From: Puniceicoccales bacterium
GTDB taxonomy: Bacteria > Verrucomicrobiota > Verrucomicrobiia > Opitutales > JAIRLM01
DNA: 12,532 nt
Direction of reading: 5' to 3'
Assembly: GCA_031281635.1 (NCBI GenBank)
Contig: JAITFC010000028.1
Coordinates: forward strand, 1 to 12,532
In this document: positions 1 through 7,617 of the stretch, piece by piece
How the letters are laid out: every line of letters begins with the position of its first letter
Numbering within the stretch: position 1 is the stretch's first letter
Made by a program: the position numbers and the translations under genes
The notes under the pieces: generated by a model
What the model was told of the DNA's origin: nothing
The model's input: the letters and a program-made list of their open reading frames with translations, nothing else
Database searches by the model: none

Positions 1-174
1 ATCTCCATGCAGCTCAAGATGATTGCCGATACCATCTTGCCTCTGATATTCGTCGAAAACTTCGCAGGCAGTCTTGCGGTCACTAAGAAATTTTGCAACG
101 GCCCTGCCAGTTACGCCATTGCCGAAGAGGATGATTTTTTGCCCCAAAAGTGCATGACCTTCTCTCTCAAACAT
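1..174 (-). CDS. murD: UDP-N-acetylmuramoyl-L-alanine--D-glutamate ligase, N-terminal part (runs off the window)
   Basis: The frame starts at an ATG at base 174 and stays open for 58 codons to the window edge, so only the 5' end is present. Residues 11-30 read GQKIILFGNGVTGRAVAKFL. This is a beta strand followed by a glycine-rich GxGxTGxAxAxFL turn, as in the N-terminal Rossmann-like domain of MurD, and VFDEY at 39-43 matches the acidic end of the second strand. MurD adds D-glutamate to UDP-MurNAc-L-Ala in the cytoplasmic stage of peptidoglycan synthesis, using ATP. The ATP-binding and C-terminal domains are not visible. A GGAG motif ends 7 bases before the ATG and supports this start. The gene lies downstream of lysS on the same strand after a gap of about 79 bases, so it may be the next cistron or have its own promoter. 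Another Mur ligase or a different Rossmann protein is possible but less likely. Confidence 0.75.
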   Translation of the reverse strand, partial: MFEREGHALLGQKIILFGNGVTGRAVAKFLSDRKTACEVFDEYQRQDGIGNHLELHGD

Positions 175-253
175 GGACGCACTCCACTGAAAAATTCCTA
201 TGGGGAAAATTACCCAAATTTTTTGTGTGCAAAACTCCTATCGGCAGAAATGG

Positions 254-1717
254 CTATTCCTCCGGGCGTAGAGTTGGATAAAGAATTGTGTCGCGGATAT
301 TTGCGGCGCCGGTGAGCAATATGATGAGCCGGTCAATGCCAATGCCCATTCCCCCCGCCGGTGGCATGGCGTACTCAAGAGCCGTTAGAAACTCAGTGTC
401 CAGAGCCTGAACATCATCGCCGACTTGTTCCTCAAAAAGTTTTCGCTGGAGAATGGGATCGTTTTGTTCCGAATAGGCCGGCGCAATTTCCTGGCCATTG
501 ATGCACAGCTCAAACACATCCAAATAGCGCGGGTCCTCGCGATTCAATTTCGCCAACGGGCACAGCTCTCGCGGCAACTGTGTCACAAAAGTCGGCTGAA
601 CGAGTGTAGGTTCAACCATTTTTTCAAAGATATGATTGTCAATGGCGAAATTTTCCAGCAGTGGATCTGCCACGATACCAAAGGCTTCGCAATATTGCAA
701 TTTCTCTTTCCGCGACAACTCGAACCATTGCGGAATTCCAGTGCGCTCCCGAATGAGGTCGCAATAGGTAGCCTCCCGCCAGTCACCATCCAAGCGGATC
801 ACATTCCCATTAGCCTGAGCAACTTCTGCCGTCCCGAGGACCGTTTGGCAGATGTGTTGCACGAGATCATAGATCAGATCCATCATCGTCCGATAATCGC
901 CGTAGGCCTGGTAGATCTCAATCATGGTGAATTCCGGGTTATGTTTGCGCGACAAGCCCTCATTGCGAAACACGCGACCCATTTCGAACACGCGGTCAAA
1001 TCCAGCAACAAGCATGCGTTTCAAGTACAACTCCAATGAGATACGCAGAAAAAAATCCCGGTTCAGCGCATTCATGTGAGTGATGAATGGCCGAGCGGCG
1101 GCACCTCCGGCGACATTTTGCAAAAATGGCGTTTCAACTTCAACAAAATCCCTCGACCACAAAAATTTGCGAATTTCTTTTAGAATCGCCGTGCGCCGCA
1201 TTGCCCGTTCTCGCGAATCCCTATTGGCTATAAGATCCAAGTGCCGCTCTCTGTAAATTTGCTCGTCGTTGTTGAGTCCGTGGAATTTGTCCGGCAGCGC
1301 GCGAAGAGATTTGGATACCAAGGTAACGGCATCGGCGCGCAGGGTTGGTTCCCCGGTGCTGGTGCGAAATAAATTGCCACTAAGTCCAACAATATCACCA
1401 ATATCGTAGCTTTTGAATAGCGAATAATTCTCATCACCCAATTGGTCTCGCGTCACATAGCATTGTAGCGTACCGGCGCGGTCAAGGATTGTTAGAAATG
1501 TCGCCTTTCCCATGAGTCGGAAGGATATAATGCGACCCGCAATGAAAATTTGGCAGTCACACTCCATCGCGTCCCCAAGAATGCGTCGCGCATCCGCCGT
1601 CGTATGCAGCTGGTCGCAGCTCTGCCGATATGGATCAATGCCACGGGCTCGCAAATCAGCTAACTTTTTCAGCCGCACAGAAAAAATATTGCTAGTATTT
1701 GGAGTTTCCGCGTTCAT
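254..1717 (-). CDS. lysS: Lysyl-tRNA synthetase, class II
   Basis: This 487-residue protein has the usual length and layout of bacterial class II LysRS, which charges tRNA-Lys with lysine in the cytoplasm. The N-terminal OB fold that binds the anticodon covers about residues 55-135 (IFIAGRIISFRLMGKATF). Class II motif 1 is around 191-200 (FVEVETPFLQ), motif 2 around 244-270 (FEMGRVFRNEG, then HNPEFTMIE), and motif 3 at 455-470 (GGMGIGIDRLIILLTG). The substrate-pocket region around 380-415 carries LPRELCPLAK and FELCINGQEIAPAY. The ATG is 8 bases after the bamA stop, and the AGGGG ribosome binding site overlaps that stop codon, so it is probably translated from the same message. No missing key residue was seen. 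The EF-P ligase paralogue EpmA is excluded because the N-terminal OB fold is present. Confidence 0.97.
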   Translation of the reverse strand: MNAETPNTSNIFSVRLKKLADLRARGIDPYRQSCDQLHTTADARRILGDAMECDCQIFIAGRIISFRLMGKATFLTILDRAGTLQCYVTRDQLGDENYSLFKSYDIGDIVGLSGNLFRTSTGEPTLRADAVTLVSKSLRALPDKFHGLNNDEQIYRERHLDLIANRDSRERAMRRTAILKEIRKFLWSRDFVEVETPFLQNVAGGAAARPFITHMNALNRDFFLRISLELYLKRMLVAGFDRVFEMGRVFRNEGLSRKHNPEFTMIEIYQAYGDYRTMMDLIYDLVQHICQTVLGTAEVAQANGNVIRLDGDWREATYCDLIRERTGIPQWFELSRKEKLQYCEAFGIVADPLLENFAIDNHIFEKMVEPTLVQPTFVTQLPRELCPLAKLNREDPRYLDVFELCINGQEIAPAYSEQNDPILQRKLFEEQVGDDVQALDTEFLTALEYAMPPAGGMGIGIDRLIILLTGAANIRDTILYPTLRPEE

Positions 1718-1725
1718 AGCCGCCC

Positions 1726-4065
1726 CTAAAATGCCGAACCGAACGTGAAATTAAATTGCAACCTACGTTCGTTAAATTTGTCGCCTTTAATAGGATAGCC
1801 AAAGACAAGACGCAACGGTGAGCCCATGACAAAAATGCGCAGCTCCAGACCAGCGTCCGCGTAAAGTGGTTTGCTCAGCTCCATGAAACGCAAACCCGTC
1901 CTGGCAAATTCTCCAAAAAACGCCACACGGAATGGGTTAGTCACTTTAAAGCAATATTCTCCGCACAGGTAGGCATAGGTCTGTGCTCCCAAAGGCGCCC
2001 CTCCCTCCCTATAGCAACGTGGGCCGACTGCGTGCATTTCAAAGCCGCGCATGTCCGTGACACCGCCGAGAAATTTTCGATCGAAGTAGGGAATTGGCTC
2101 CTTGCCGAATCGCTTCATCGTCCCCACTTTTCCAATTAGCGCAAACGTCTGCACATGAGTATGTTTACCTCTTATTCGGAACCATTGCCCCGTCTGAATG
2201 TCCCAGTTGAGGTAGTGAATATTTCCACCCAATCCCGCGTAGTCGGCGGCGAAAGTGGCGCGATTGCCGATTGTCGGATAGAGTAGGCTGTCTCGCGAGT
2301 CACGGTACAGAGAGAAGCCCACCTTTGAAATCCACTGGGCACCGGCTCGGGCTTGTATTTGCAGGGGCCAGGGAGCCGATCGATCCACGTCATAGAGCAA
2401 GGTGTGATCGAGGCGGTAGTAGAGACGGCCTTCGAGTAATTCCACAATGCGTTTGCGCAGATGCATTTCCAGCCCCGCGTGCTTCTCGTTGTATGTGGCA
2501 CCGTCGTAGTTGTGATCCGATTTTTTGTACTCACTGCGGGAAAAAAAGATGTCCGTGCCAAACGCCAATTCACGCTGGTAAAGCCACGGCTCCTCGAAGG
2601 ATAAAAGTGCCTGAGAAGTGCGCGTGCCGATCTCAAAACGGGAGCGAAATTTCTGTCCAGCCCCCTGAAAGTGCGCACGGCGATTAAAAAAGTCACAGTT
2701 CGACTGGGAAAACTCGATGAACCCGATGATATTTTCCAAGGAACTGGCCGCACCGCCAAAAAAAAGTTTCCCCGTTTTCCCTTCACTCACGGAGACAAGT
2801 ACATCGCGAATCCCCTCGTCGTCGCTAGCCTCGGGAATGATCGATACCTGTTCGAAGTAGCGCGTCTCTCGGAGTCGATTTTCACTGTTGCGCAGCTTGA
2901 TGAGATCGAGTTCGTCGCCCGGGTAGAGGGAAAGTTCCCGCAAAATTACCGCATCCTTTGTTTTCGTATTTCCTTGGATGCCAATGAGTCCCACACGATT
3001 GACCGACGACTCGCGAATGACAAAAACGAGATCGATGGTGTGCGTCTCCAAATCCACTTTCCGCTGGGCCAACACAGATGTCTCGATGCGTCCCCCCTGT
3101 CCGTAAAGATAACGTATGGCATCGGCACTTTGGTCCACCTTCGCCGGCGAAAAACAATCTCCCCTGTGAATGCGCAAAAAGTCCTCCAACTTTTTTGTTT
3201 CGTAGAGGTTATTGCCTGAAAATTGGATTTCCCCCACGTGAAACTGCTCTCCCTCGACAATGTTAATGTTGATTGCGAGGGATTTTTCGTCAGGACATTC
3301 CACTGAAACATCTTCGATGGGGATGCGCACGTCGAGAAATCCCAAACTGCGGTAGTAGTCGCGCAAAATTTCCAAATCGGCGACAAGTTGCTTGTGCCTG
3401 TACACCCCGGATCCGCTGAGGAACGACATAGGTGTGCGGCGGCGCAGGGACATTCTTTTGCGCAGTTCACCGCTGCGTACTTTCTCATTGCCAGTGAATG
3501 TGATAGACTTGATAGGCGTCCGCGGACCTTCCTCGATGACATAAACTAGGTCCGTTCCTGTCTCGCTTTCTTCGGGATATCGGACACGGACAGCCACATC
3601 CGCATGGCCACGCCCTCTGTACAATTCCAAAATGGCCTCCACGTCTCGCTGCACCTGCGCGCGGTCAAGAAGTGCCCCGCATTTTAACGAAATTGCATTG
3701 CGCAACTTCCTATTGGACAGTTGTTTATTCCCATCGAAGGACACGCGTTCGACGCGGGATTTGAGATGCAGAACGTAGACAATGTCGATGCGACCATTGG
3801 CGGTCCCATTTTCCGTAAACACTTCCACAAGATCGAAAAAGCCCGTACAGTAAAGTGCACGAATGGACTCATCGTTCAATTCTTGTCGGAAGATTTCGCC
3901 CTCCCTTATTTTGATGCGCGAAAGCGCGGCGGCCTCATTGACCTCTCCAGTCCCTTCCATGCGCACTTCAACTTTGCCGACAACCAATTCAGCTGCAGGC
4001 AATTCTGGAAGAATAAACGCCAGTCCCAAACAGCAAATTTTCAGTAGATTACATAGCAAGCTCAT
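1726..4065 (-). CDS. bamA: Outer membrane protein assembly factor BamA (Omp85 family)
   Basis: The chosen start gives 779 residues, typical for BamA, the barrel that folds and inserts outer membrane proteins. It begins with a signal-peptide-like segment (MSLLCNLLKICCLGLAFILP, then ELPAAE). Five POTRA repeats follow at roughly 27-103, 104-180, 184-272, 275-352 and 355-431, each with the recurring FxGN element (for example FDGN, FTGN, FSGN, IQGN). The C-terminal half from about 432 is the barrel; the conserved L6 loop motif appears as GGVTDMRGFE near 667-676, and the protein ends in a beta-signal-like strand with terminal Phe. The ATG at 4065 has GGGGA six bases upstream. An in-frame ATG at 4086 would add seven residues (MTGWGCR) and cannot be excluded. 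The start lies inside the end of dnaB (17-base overlap), suggesting translational coupling. Five POTRA domains argue against TamA. Confidence 0.94.
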   Translation of the reverse strand: MSLLCNLLKICCLGLAFILPELPAAELVVGKVEVRMEGTGEVNEAAALSRIKIREGEIFRQELNDESIRALYCTGFFDLVEVFTENGTANGRIDIVYVLHLKSRVERVSFDGNKQLSNRKLRNAISLKCGALLDRAQVQRDVEAILELYRGRGHADVAVRVRYPEESETGTDLVYVIEEGPRTPIKSITFTGNEKVRSGELRKRMSLRRRTPMSFLSGSGVYRHKQLVADLEILRDYYRSLGFLDVRIPIEDVSVECPDEKSLAININIVEGEQFHVGEIQFSGNNLYETKKLEDFLRIHRGDCFSPAKVDQSADAIRYLYGQGGRIETSVLAQRKVDLETHTIDLVFVIRESSVNRVGLIGIQGNTKTKDAVILRELSLYPGDELDLIKLRNSENRLRETRYFEQVSIIPEASDDEGIRDVLVSVSEGKTGKLFFGGAASSLENIIGFIEFSQSNCDFFNRRAHFQGAGQKFRSRFEIGTRTSQALLSFEEPWLYQRELAFGTDIFFSRSEYKKSDHNYDGATYNEKHAGLEMHLRKRIVELLEGRLYYRLDHTLLYDVDRSAPWPLQIQARAGAQWISKVGFSLYRDSRDSLLYPTIGNRATFAADYAGLGGNIHYLNWDIQTGQWFRIRGKHTHVQTFALIGKVGTMKRFGKEPIPYFDRKFLGGVTDMRGFEMHAVGPRCYREGGAPLGAQTYAYLCGEYCFKVTNPFRVAFFGEFARTGLRFMELSKPLYADAGLELRIFVMGSPLRLVFGYPIKGDKFNERRLQFNFTFGSAF

Positions 4066-5527
4066 CCTGCATCCCCATCCTGTCATTTTCGATTTCCAAG
4101 CGAATGCAACCTTTTTCTTGCCACTCGCAGTAATTTTTGAATTTCGTCAACTCGCGATCGAATGTCAGTGTGACGATGCCGGTGGGACCGTTGCGCTGTT
4201 TGGCTACAATTAATTCCCTGGTGACGCAGCGATTTTTCTGCAATGGTCCTTCGGAATCTTCGCTCGCATCATCCATATCGCTGTCTTTTCCCCCATCCCT
4301 TGTCAGCGGATTTGCAAGCAGAAGAACTACATCCGCGTCTTGTTCAATGGCCCCAGATTCGCGCAAATCCGACAGACGCGGCGCCCGACTTTCCCGTTCC
4401 GATTCGCGGTTCAGCTGACTCAAAACCAAAACGGGGACCTTTAATTCTTTTGCCATAGCTTTCACACCCCGAGAGATTTCCGCAATTTGCTGCTCCCGTT
4501 TCGCTCTGCTGTCCGTCCCCGAAATAAGTTGCAGATAATCTACAATAATCAGGCCCAGTTGGTGCTTACTGTACAAACGCCGTGCCCGCGCCCGCATCTC
4601 CAAAATCGTCAGCGTAGAGGACTCGTCGATCCAAAGCGGCGCTTTTTTGAACTCCGCCGACGCCCGGGAAATTTGACTCTCCCAACCAACCGGAGCATTT
4701 CCGTCGCGCATGCGGCTCAGAGACACACCCGCACGGCCGCAAAGCAATCGCATGGCCAGCTGATCCGCGCCCATTTCCAAACTGAAAAATAGTGTAGGTA
4801 CGGCCGCTCTGCTAGGCGTTGGCGAGATGGCGAATTCCGCAATATTCAGCGCAAAACTTGTTTTCCCCATGGACGGTCGCGCCGCAATCACAATCATCTC
4901 ACCCGGTTGGAAGCCAGTCGTCATACGGTCCATGTCAATGAAACCGCTCGGCACACCGGTGATAGCACTGCGACTCTTGGAAGTGAGTAAACAACGCTGA
5001 GCAGCCGCCTCCATGAAATCGCCAATCGGTTGCGCCACACCCTGTAAGACATCTTTGCTGATGTCGAAAATTTTTTCTTCCGCCTCGCCGAGAAATTGCC
5101 GCACATCTCCCTGATTTTCGAATGCCCGCACAATGAGACCTTCGGAGACGGCGATGACCCGTCGGATGAGCTCGTAGTCTCGGATGCGCTCGATGAACCA
5201 ATTTATGTGTGCATAAGTGTCGATGCGGCTGCAAATTTTCGCCAAATAGATTTCTCCGCCAGCCGCCGTGAGCTTGCTCCTTGAACTAAGCGAGTCTACT
5301 AGAACAACTTCATCAATCACTTGCCGTCTTTCATAGAGTTCGCAAATCTCCGTAAAAATGATCCTATGCGCCGGGTAGTAAAAGGAATCGGATGATATGT
5401 GACTTTGGATGCACAGTGAAACACTTTCCTGGCCGCCCTCCACAACGCAGCAGCCCAGAAGTGCCTGCTCCAAATCAACGCTGTGAGGAGGGACGCGCGG
5501 CGTCATCGCCTTAGTTCGACTTGCCAT
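4049..5527 (-). CDS. dnaB: Replicative DNA helicase
   Basis: This 492-residue protein is the hexameric helicase that unwinds DNA ahead of the replication fork. The N-terminal primase-interacting domain starts at PPHSVDLEQALLG (residues 13-25). The RecA-like domain starts near 185 (GVPSGFIDMDRMTTGFQPGE). Walker A is ARPSMGKTS at 216-224 and Walker B is LIIVDYLQL at 326-334. QLNRESE sits at 371-377, the sensor region DLRESGAIEQDADVV at 387-401, and the arginine-finger region VAKQRNGPTG at 441-450. An acidic linker (about 410-427) and a short tail are variable parts. The motifs are continuous, so no intein interrupts them, although DnaB often hosts one. The start is 18 bases after the rplI stop. 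It has only a weak purine stretch upstream, and an in-frame ATG at codon 8 is an alternative. The end overlaps bamA. Confidence 0.97.
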   Translation of the reverse strand: MASRTKAMTPRVPPHSVDLEQALLGCCVVEGGQESVSLCIQSHISSDSFYYPAHRIIFTEICELYERRQVIDEVVLVDSLSSRSKLTAAGGEIYLAKICSRIDTYAHINWFIERIRDYELIRRVIAVSEGLIVRAFENQGDVRQFLGEAEEKIFDISKDVLQGVAQPIGDFMEAAAQRCLLTSKSRSAITGVPSGFIDMDRMTTGFQPGEMIVIAARPSMGKTSFALNIAEFAISPTPSRAAVPTLFFSLEMGADQLAMRLLCGRAGVSLSRMRDGNAPVGWESQISRASAEFKKAPLWIDESSTLTILEMRARARRLYSKHQLGLIIVDYLQLISGTDSRAKREQQIAEISRGVKAMAKELKVPVLVLSQLNRESERESRAPRLSDLRESGAIEQDADVVLLLANPLTRDGGKDSDMDDASEDSEGPLQKNRCVTRELIVAKQRNGPTGIVTLTFDRELTKFKNYCEWQEKGCIRLEIENDRMGMQDELAM

Positions 5528-5545
5528 TGTCTTGCAGGAAATGCA

Positions 5546-6022
5546 TTAGCCGTTGCCGCCTACGACGGGGTTTTCAGAAACGATTTCCACGACAAATGTC
5601 GCGCTAACGTCCCTGTGGAGACGCACTTCCACGCTGTGCTGCCCGAGCTCTTTCAGTGGATGGGGCAGATGCAACTGGTCGCGGGAAATCGCAATGCTTT
5701 TCTCGGCAAGTTTTTCCAGCAAATCGCTGGCGCTGACGGAACCAAACAATTTGCCATTTTCGCCAGTCCTTACGGCCATGACCACACGCAATTGCCCAAA
5801 ATGCTTTGCTAGCAGCATCGCATCTTCCTTCGCTTTTCGGTCTCGCTCTTCGCGGCGCTTGATCAGTGCACGTATTTGCCGCTCATTGGCCTTGCTAAAC
5901 GAAAGAGCTTTGCGCTGGGGCACGAGAAAATTGCGCGCATAGCCCGCCTTTACGCGCACGCAGTCCCCTTCATCGCCGAGATTGCTAACGGGTGTCAGTA
6001 ATAAAATTTCACAGGTAGCCAT
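5546..6022 (-). CDS. rplI: 50S ribosomal protein L9
   Basis: The 158-residue product has the two-domain layout of L9. The N-terminal 23S rRNA-binding domain carries the signature LGDEGDCVRVKAGYARNFLV (residues 15-34). A long charged connecting helix follows (about 45-75, rich in R, K and E). The C-terminal domain contains GKLFGSVSASDL and ends in a beta strand plus a short tail. L9 binds domain V of 23S rRNA and helps keep the reading frame. An AGGA ribosome binding site stands about six bases before the ATG. It follows ssb by 11 bases and precedes dnaB by 18. In many bacteria rpsR sits directly before rplI; here it does not. Confidence 0.96.
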   Translation of the reverse strand: MATCEILLLTPVSNLGDEGDCVRVKAGYARNFLVPQRKALSFSKANERQIRALIKRREERDRKAKEDAMLLAKHFGQLRVVMAVRTGENGKLFGSVSASDLLEKLAEKSIAISRDQLHLPHPLKELGQHSVEVRLHRDVSATFVVEIVSENPVVGGNG

Positions 6023-6033
6023 GTCTTATCCTC

Positions 6034-6546
6034 TTAGAAGGGAACATCTTCGTCGTCCTCAACGTTCTCACTTTTTTCTTCGCCGCGACGCTGTCTCCCG
6101 GAATTTTCGCGGGCGGGACGCCTCGAATTTGGTCCGCTACTTCTGCCGCCTCCTCCACTGCCACCGCCCAGGTCGCCTATGGGTGCGTTGCCCGCGTATT
6201 CTTCATCTCCGCCGGATTTTGCGGGCAGAAATTGAAAACTTTCCGTGACGACGGTGATGCGGCTGCGCTTTTCTCCATTCTGGCTCTCCCATTGATCCAG
6301 GCGCAAACGCCCTTCCACGAGAATAGAGCGCCCTTTGCTCATATAACGAGCGACGGCCTCTGCCTGCTTATTGAAACTGTCCACTTCGATGAAGAGGACT
6401 TCTTCCTTCTGAGAGCCGTCCGCATTGCGGAATTGACGACTCACGGCCATTGTGAAGCGGCAAATCGCCGTTCCATTCGGAGTTGTGCGCAACTCCGGGT
6501 CACGCACCAAGTTACCGACAAGAATTACCTTATTAAACGTTGCCAT
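6034..6546 (-). CDS. ssb: Single-stranded DNA-binding protein
   Basis: The protein is 170 residues. The OB fold occupies about 1-110 and begins MATFNKVILVGNLVRDPELR, the classic SSB opening, followed by CRFTMAVSR and FIEVDSFNKQAE with the ILVEGRLRLDQW strand. The linker is rich in Gly, Arg and Ser (about 118-155). The tail ends DDEDVPF, matching the acidic, Phe-terminated tip through which SSB recruits replication and repair partners. The frame is open further upstream to base 6807, but that stretch overlaps rpsF in another frame and is not SSB-like, so the start at 6546 is used. An AAGG about ten bases upstream lies in the last codons of rpsF, and only four bases separate the two genes. Confidence 0.96.
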   Translation of the reverse strand: MATFNKVILVGNLVRDPELRTTPNGTAICRFTMAVSRQFRNADGSQKEEVLFIEVDSFNKQAEAVARYMSKGRSILVEGRLRLDQWESQNGEKRSRITVVTESFQFLPAKSGGDEEYAGNAPIGDLGGGSGGGGRSSGPNSRRPARENSGRQRRGEEKSENVEDDEDVPF

Positions 6547-6550
6547 GTGA

Positions 6551-6838
6551 TTAAAGCCTTTCAGTGAGAGCACGATCGATTGTTTTGTCCAGCCGAAGCC
6601 TTTTGGAAAATTCTCCATTAAAAGATGATGGTGCAGACACAAGATATTGCGCGTATGCTCCGGACTGGAATTTCCGACTGGCACAGCGGGAAAAATCCCT
6701 GATGCCGAGACTCTTGTCTTCCTCCACCTTTGCGCCCAACGTAGCCATAAGCGTGCCGAGCCGTCGCCGCATTTCATCGGGAGATTCCTCCTGCTCACGG
6801 GTATCAAAAATTACCGTTATTTTATATTTTCGTAACAT
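6551..6838 (-). CDS. rpsF: 30S ribosomal protein S6
   Basis: The 95-residue product has the size and fold pattern of S6: MLRKYKITVIFDTR as the first strand, a helix with DEMRRRLGTLMATLGAKV, then GIRDFSRCASRKFQSGAYAQ (the central region that in S6 normally includes the LAYPI-like RNA/S18 contact), and a last segment with EFSKRLRLDKTIDRALTERL. S6 pairs with S18 on the 30S platform. The order rpsF-ssb-rplI-dnaB strongly supports the call, because the protein is divergent. GAGG about 11 bases, and AAGG about 4 bases, before the ATG can serve as the ribosome binding site. The 59-base gap to pth contains a TTGACA that overlaps the pth stop, but no clear -10 partner at the right distance, so a separate promoter is not claimed. 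Confidence 0.9.
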   Translation of the reverse strand: MLRKYKITVIFDTREQEESPDEMRRRLGTLMATLGAKVEEDKSLGIRDFSRCASRKFQSGAYAQYLVSAPSSFNGEFSKRLRLDKTIDRALTERL

Positions 6839-6897
6839 ATGCCTTCGTTCCTCTGAAAAAAACTACGCGCTTTTTTGTGGCGCAAAAATACATCCTG

Positions 6898-7527
6898 TCA
6901 AGTGGAAGTTTCCGGATTATTTGCGAGACTCTTTATGGCCGTCAGAATCGTGGGCATGGCATACAAAATCGCCGCCTGTTCTTCATCGCTGAATTTTCCC
7001 AGCACGAAATCCTTCAGATCCATCTCCTTATCCGGTTTTGATCCAATGCCTACGCGAAAACGCACACACTCGCCCAATTTGTCACAGACGTCCGCCATGC
7101 CATTGTGCCCTCCGGAGCCACAGCGCCGCGTGATTTTAAACTCGCCCAGAGGTAAACTAATGTCGTCATAGACAATGACAATCTCCTCGTGCGGGACCTT
7201 GAAGTAGTTTGCAATGCGCTGTACCGGGTAGCCGCTATCATTCATGTACGACAGAGGCCGTGCCAGTAGAATCTCCTGCCGTCCCAAGCGCCCGCGAGCC
7301 AAATCCGCATTGAGTCGCCGATTGTTGATCCATTTTAGATTGAGATTCCGCGCCAAATCATCCAGTATGAATTGGCCCAGGTTATGCCGCGAGTGCAAGT
7401 AGGCAGCTCCTGGATTCCCGAGGCCAACGACGAGCAAAATACCCGGTTTGGCGCAAAAACCGCCCATGGCCCCTGCCCGAAGGGCTGCCGATGCGGAGTT
7501 TGGAGGATGAGATTCTGCGTTTGCCAT
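6898..7527 (-). CDS. pth: Peptidyl-tRNA hydrolase
   Basis: This enzyme recycles peptidyl-tRNA dropped by stalled ribosomes by cutting the ester bond. The 209-residue protein carries the family motifs: VVGLGNPG at 33-40 with Asn38, SRHNLG with the catalytic His48, PLSYMNDSG with Asn96, YDDISLPLG with Asp121, and GSGGHNGM with Asn142. By family knowledge these correspond to the active-site residues of E. coli Pth. About 27 residues precede the usual start of the fold (MANAESHPPN...), so the N-terminus is longer than normal. A GGGAAGAG lies 13 bases before this ATG, rather far. An in-frame ATG at codon 21 would shorten the extension but has a poorly placed AGGGG. The gene follows rplY by 90 bases, a pairing common in bacteria. 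Confidence 0.95.
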   Translation of the reverse strand: MANAESHPPNSASAALRAGAMGGFCAKPGILLVVGLGNPGAAYLHSRHNLGQFILDDLARNLNLKWINNRRLNADLARGRLGRQEILLARPLSYMNDSGYPVQRIANYFKVPHEEIVIVYDDISLPLGEFKITRRCGSGGHNGMADVCDKLGECVRFRVGIGSKPDKEMDLKDFVLGKFSDEEQAAILYAMPTILTAIKSLANNPETST

Positions 7528-7583
7528 AAATTTACATTTTCTCTTCCCAGCATCGGCCTTTGAAATTTAAACGACAATTTCAC

Positions 7584-7616
7584 AAAACTACGGACAGCGC
7601 CCCCTCTTCCGTCAGT
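7584..7616 (-). terminator. Terminator-like hairpin between rplY and pth
   Basis: On the minus strand, just after the rplY stop, ACTGACGGA (7616 down to 7608) can pair with TCCGTAGT (7594 down to 7587). This gives eight pairs with one bulged G and a 13-base loop, followed by a short T run (7584-7587). It may reduce, rather than end, transcription into pth. The T tract is short, so a full intrinsic terminator is doubtful. Confidence 0.3.
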
Positions 7617-7617
7617 G

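Noticed and set aside
175..253. Terminator or promoter between lysS and murD
   Set aside because: Only a three-pair GGG/CCC inversion (203-215) and AT-rich stretches are present, with no properly spaced -35/-10 pair.
7..315. Plus-strand 102-codon frame over the left edge
   Set aside because: It lies opposite murD and the end of lysS; the minus-strand reading has recognisable MurD and LysRS motifs and this one has none.
425..1039. Plus-strand 204-codon frame
   Set aside because: Antisense shadow of lysS, with no family features.
2172..3542. Long alternative minus-strand frames and plus-strand frames inside bamA
   Set aside because: They overlap the barrel and POTRA coding frame, have unnatural composition, and are shadows of bamA.
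4861..4900. Intein insertion at the DnaB Walker A site
   Set aside because: The Walker A region reads through without interruption and the protein has normal length.
6547..6807. Upstream extension of the ssb frame
   Set aside because: It overlaps rpsF in another frame; MATFNKVILVGN is the normal SSB start.
6839..6901. Promoter for rpsF from TTGACA at 6896-6901 (minus strand)
   Set aside because: A perfect -35 hexamer, but nothing resembling TATAAT 16-18 bases downstream, and it coincides with the end of pth.
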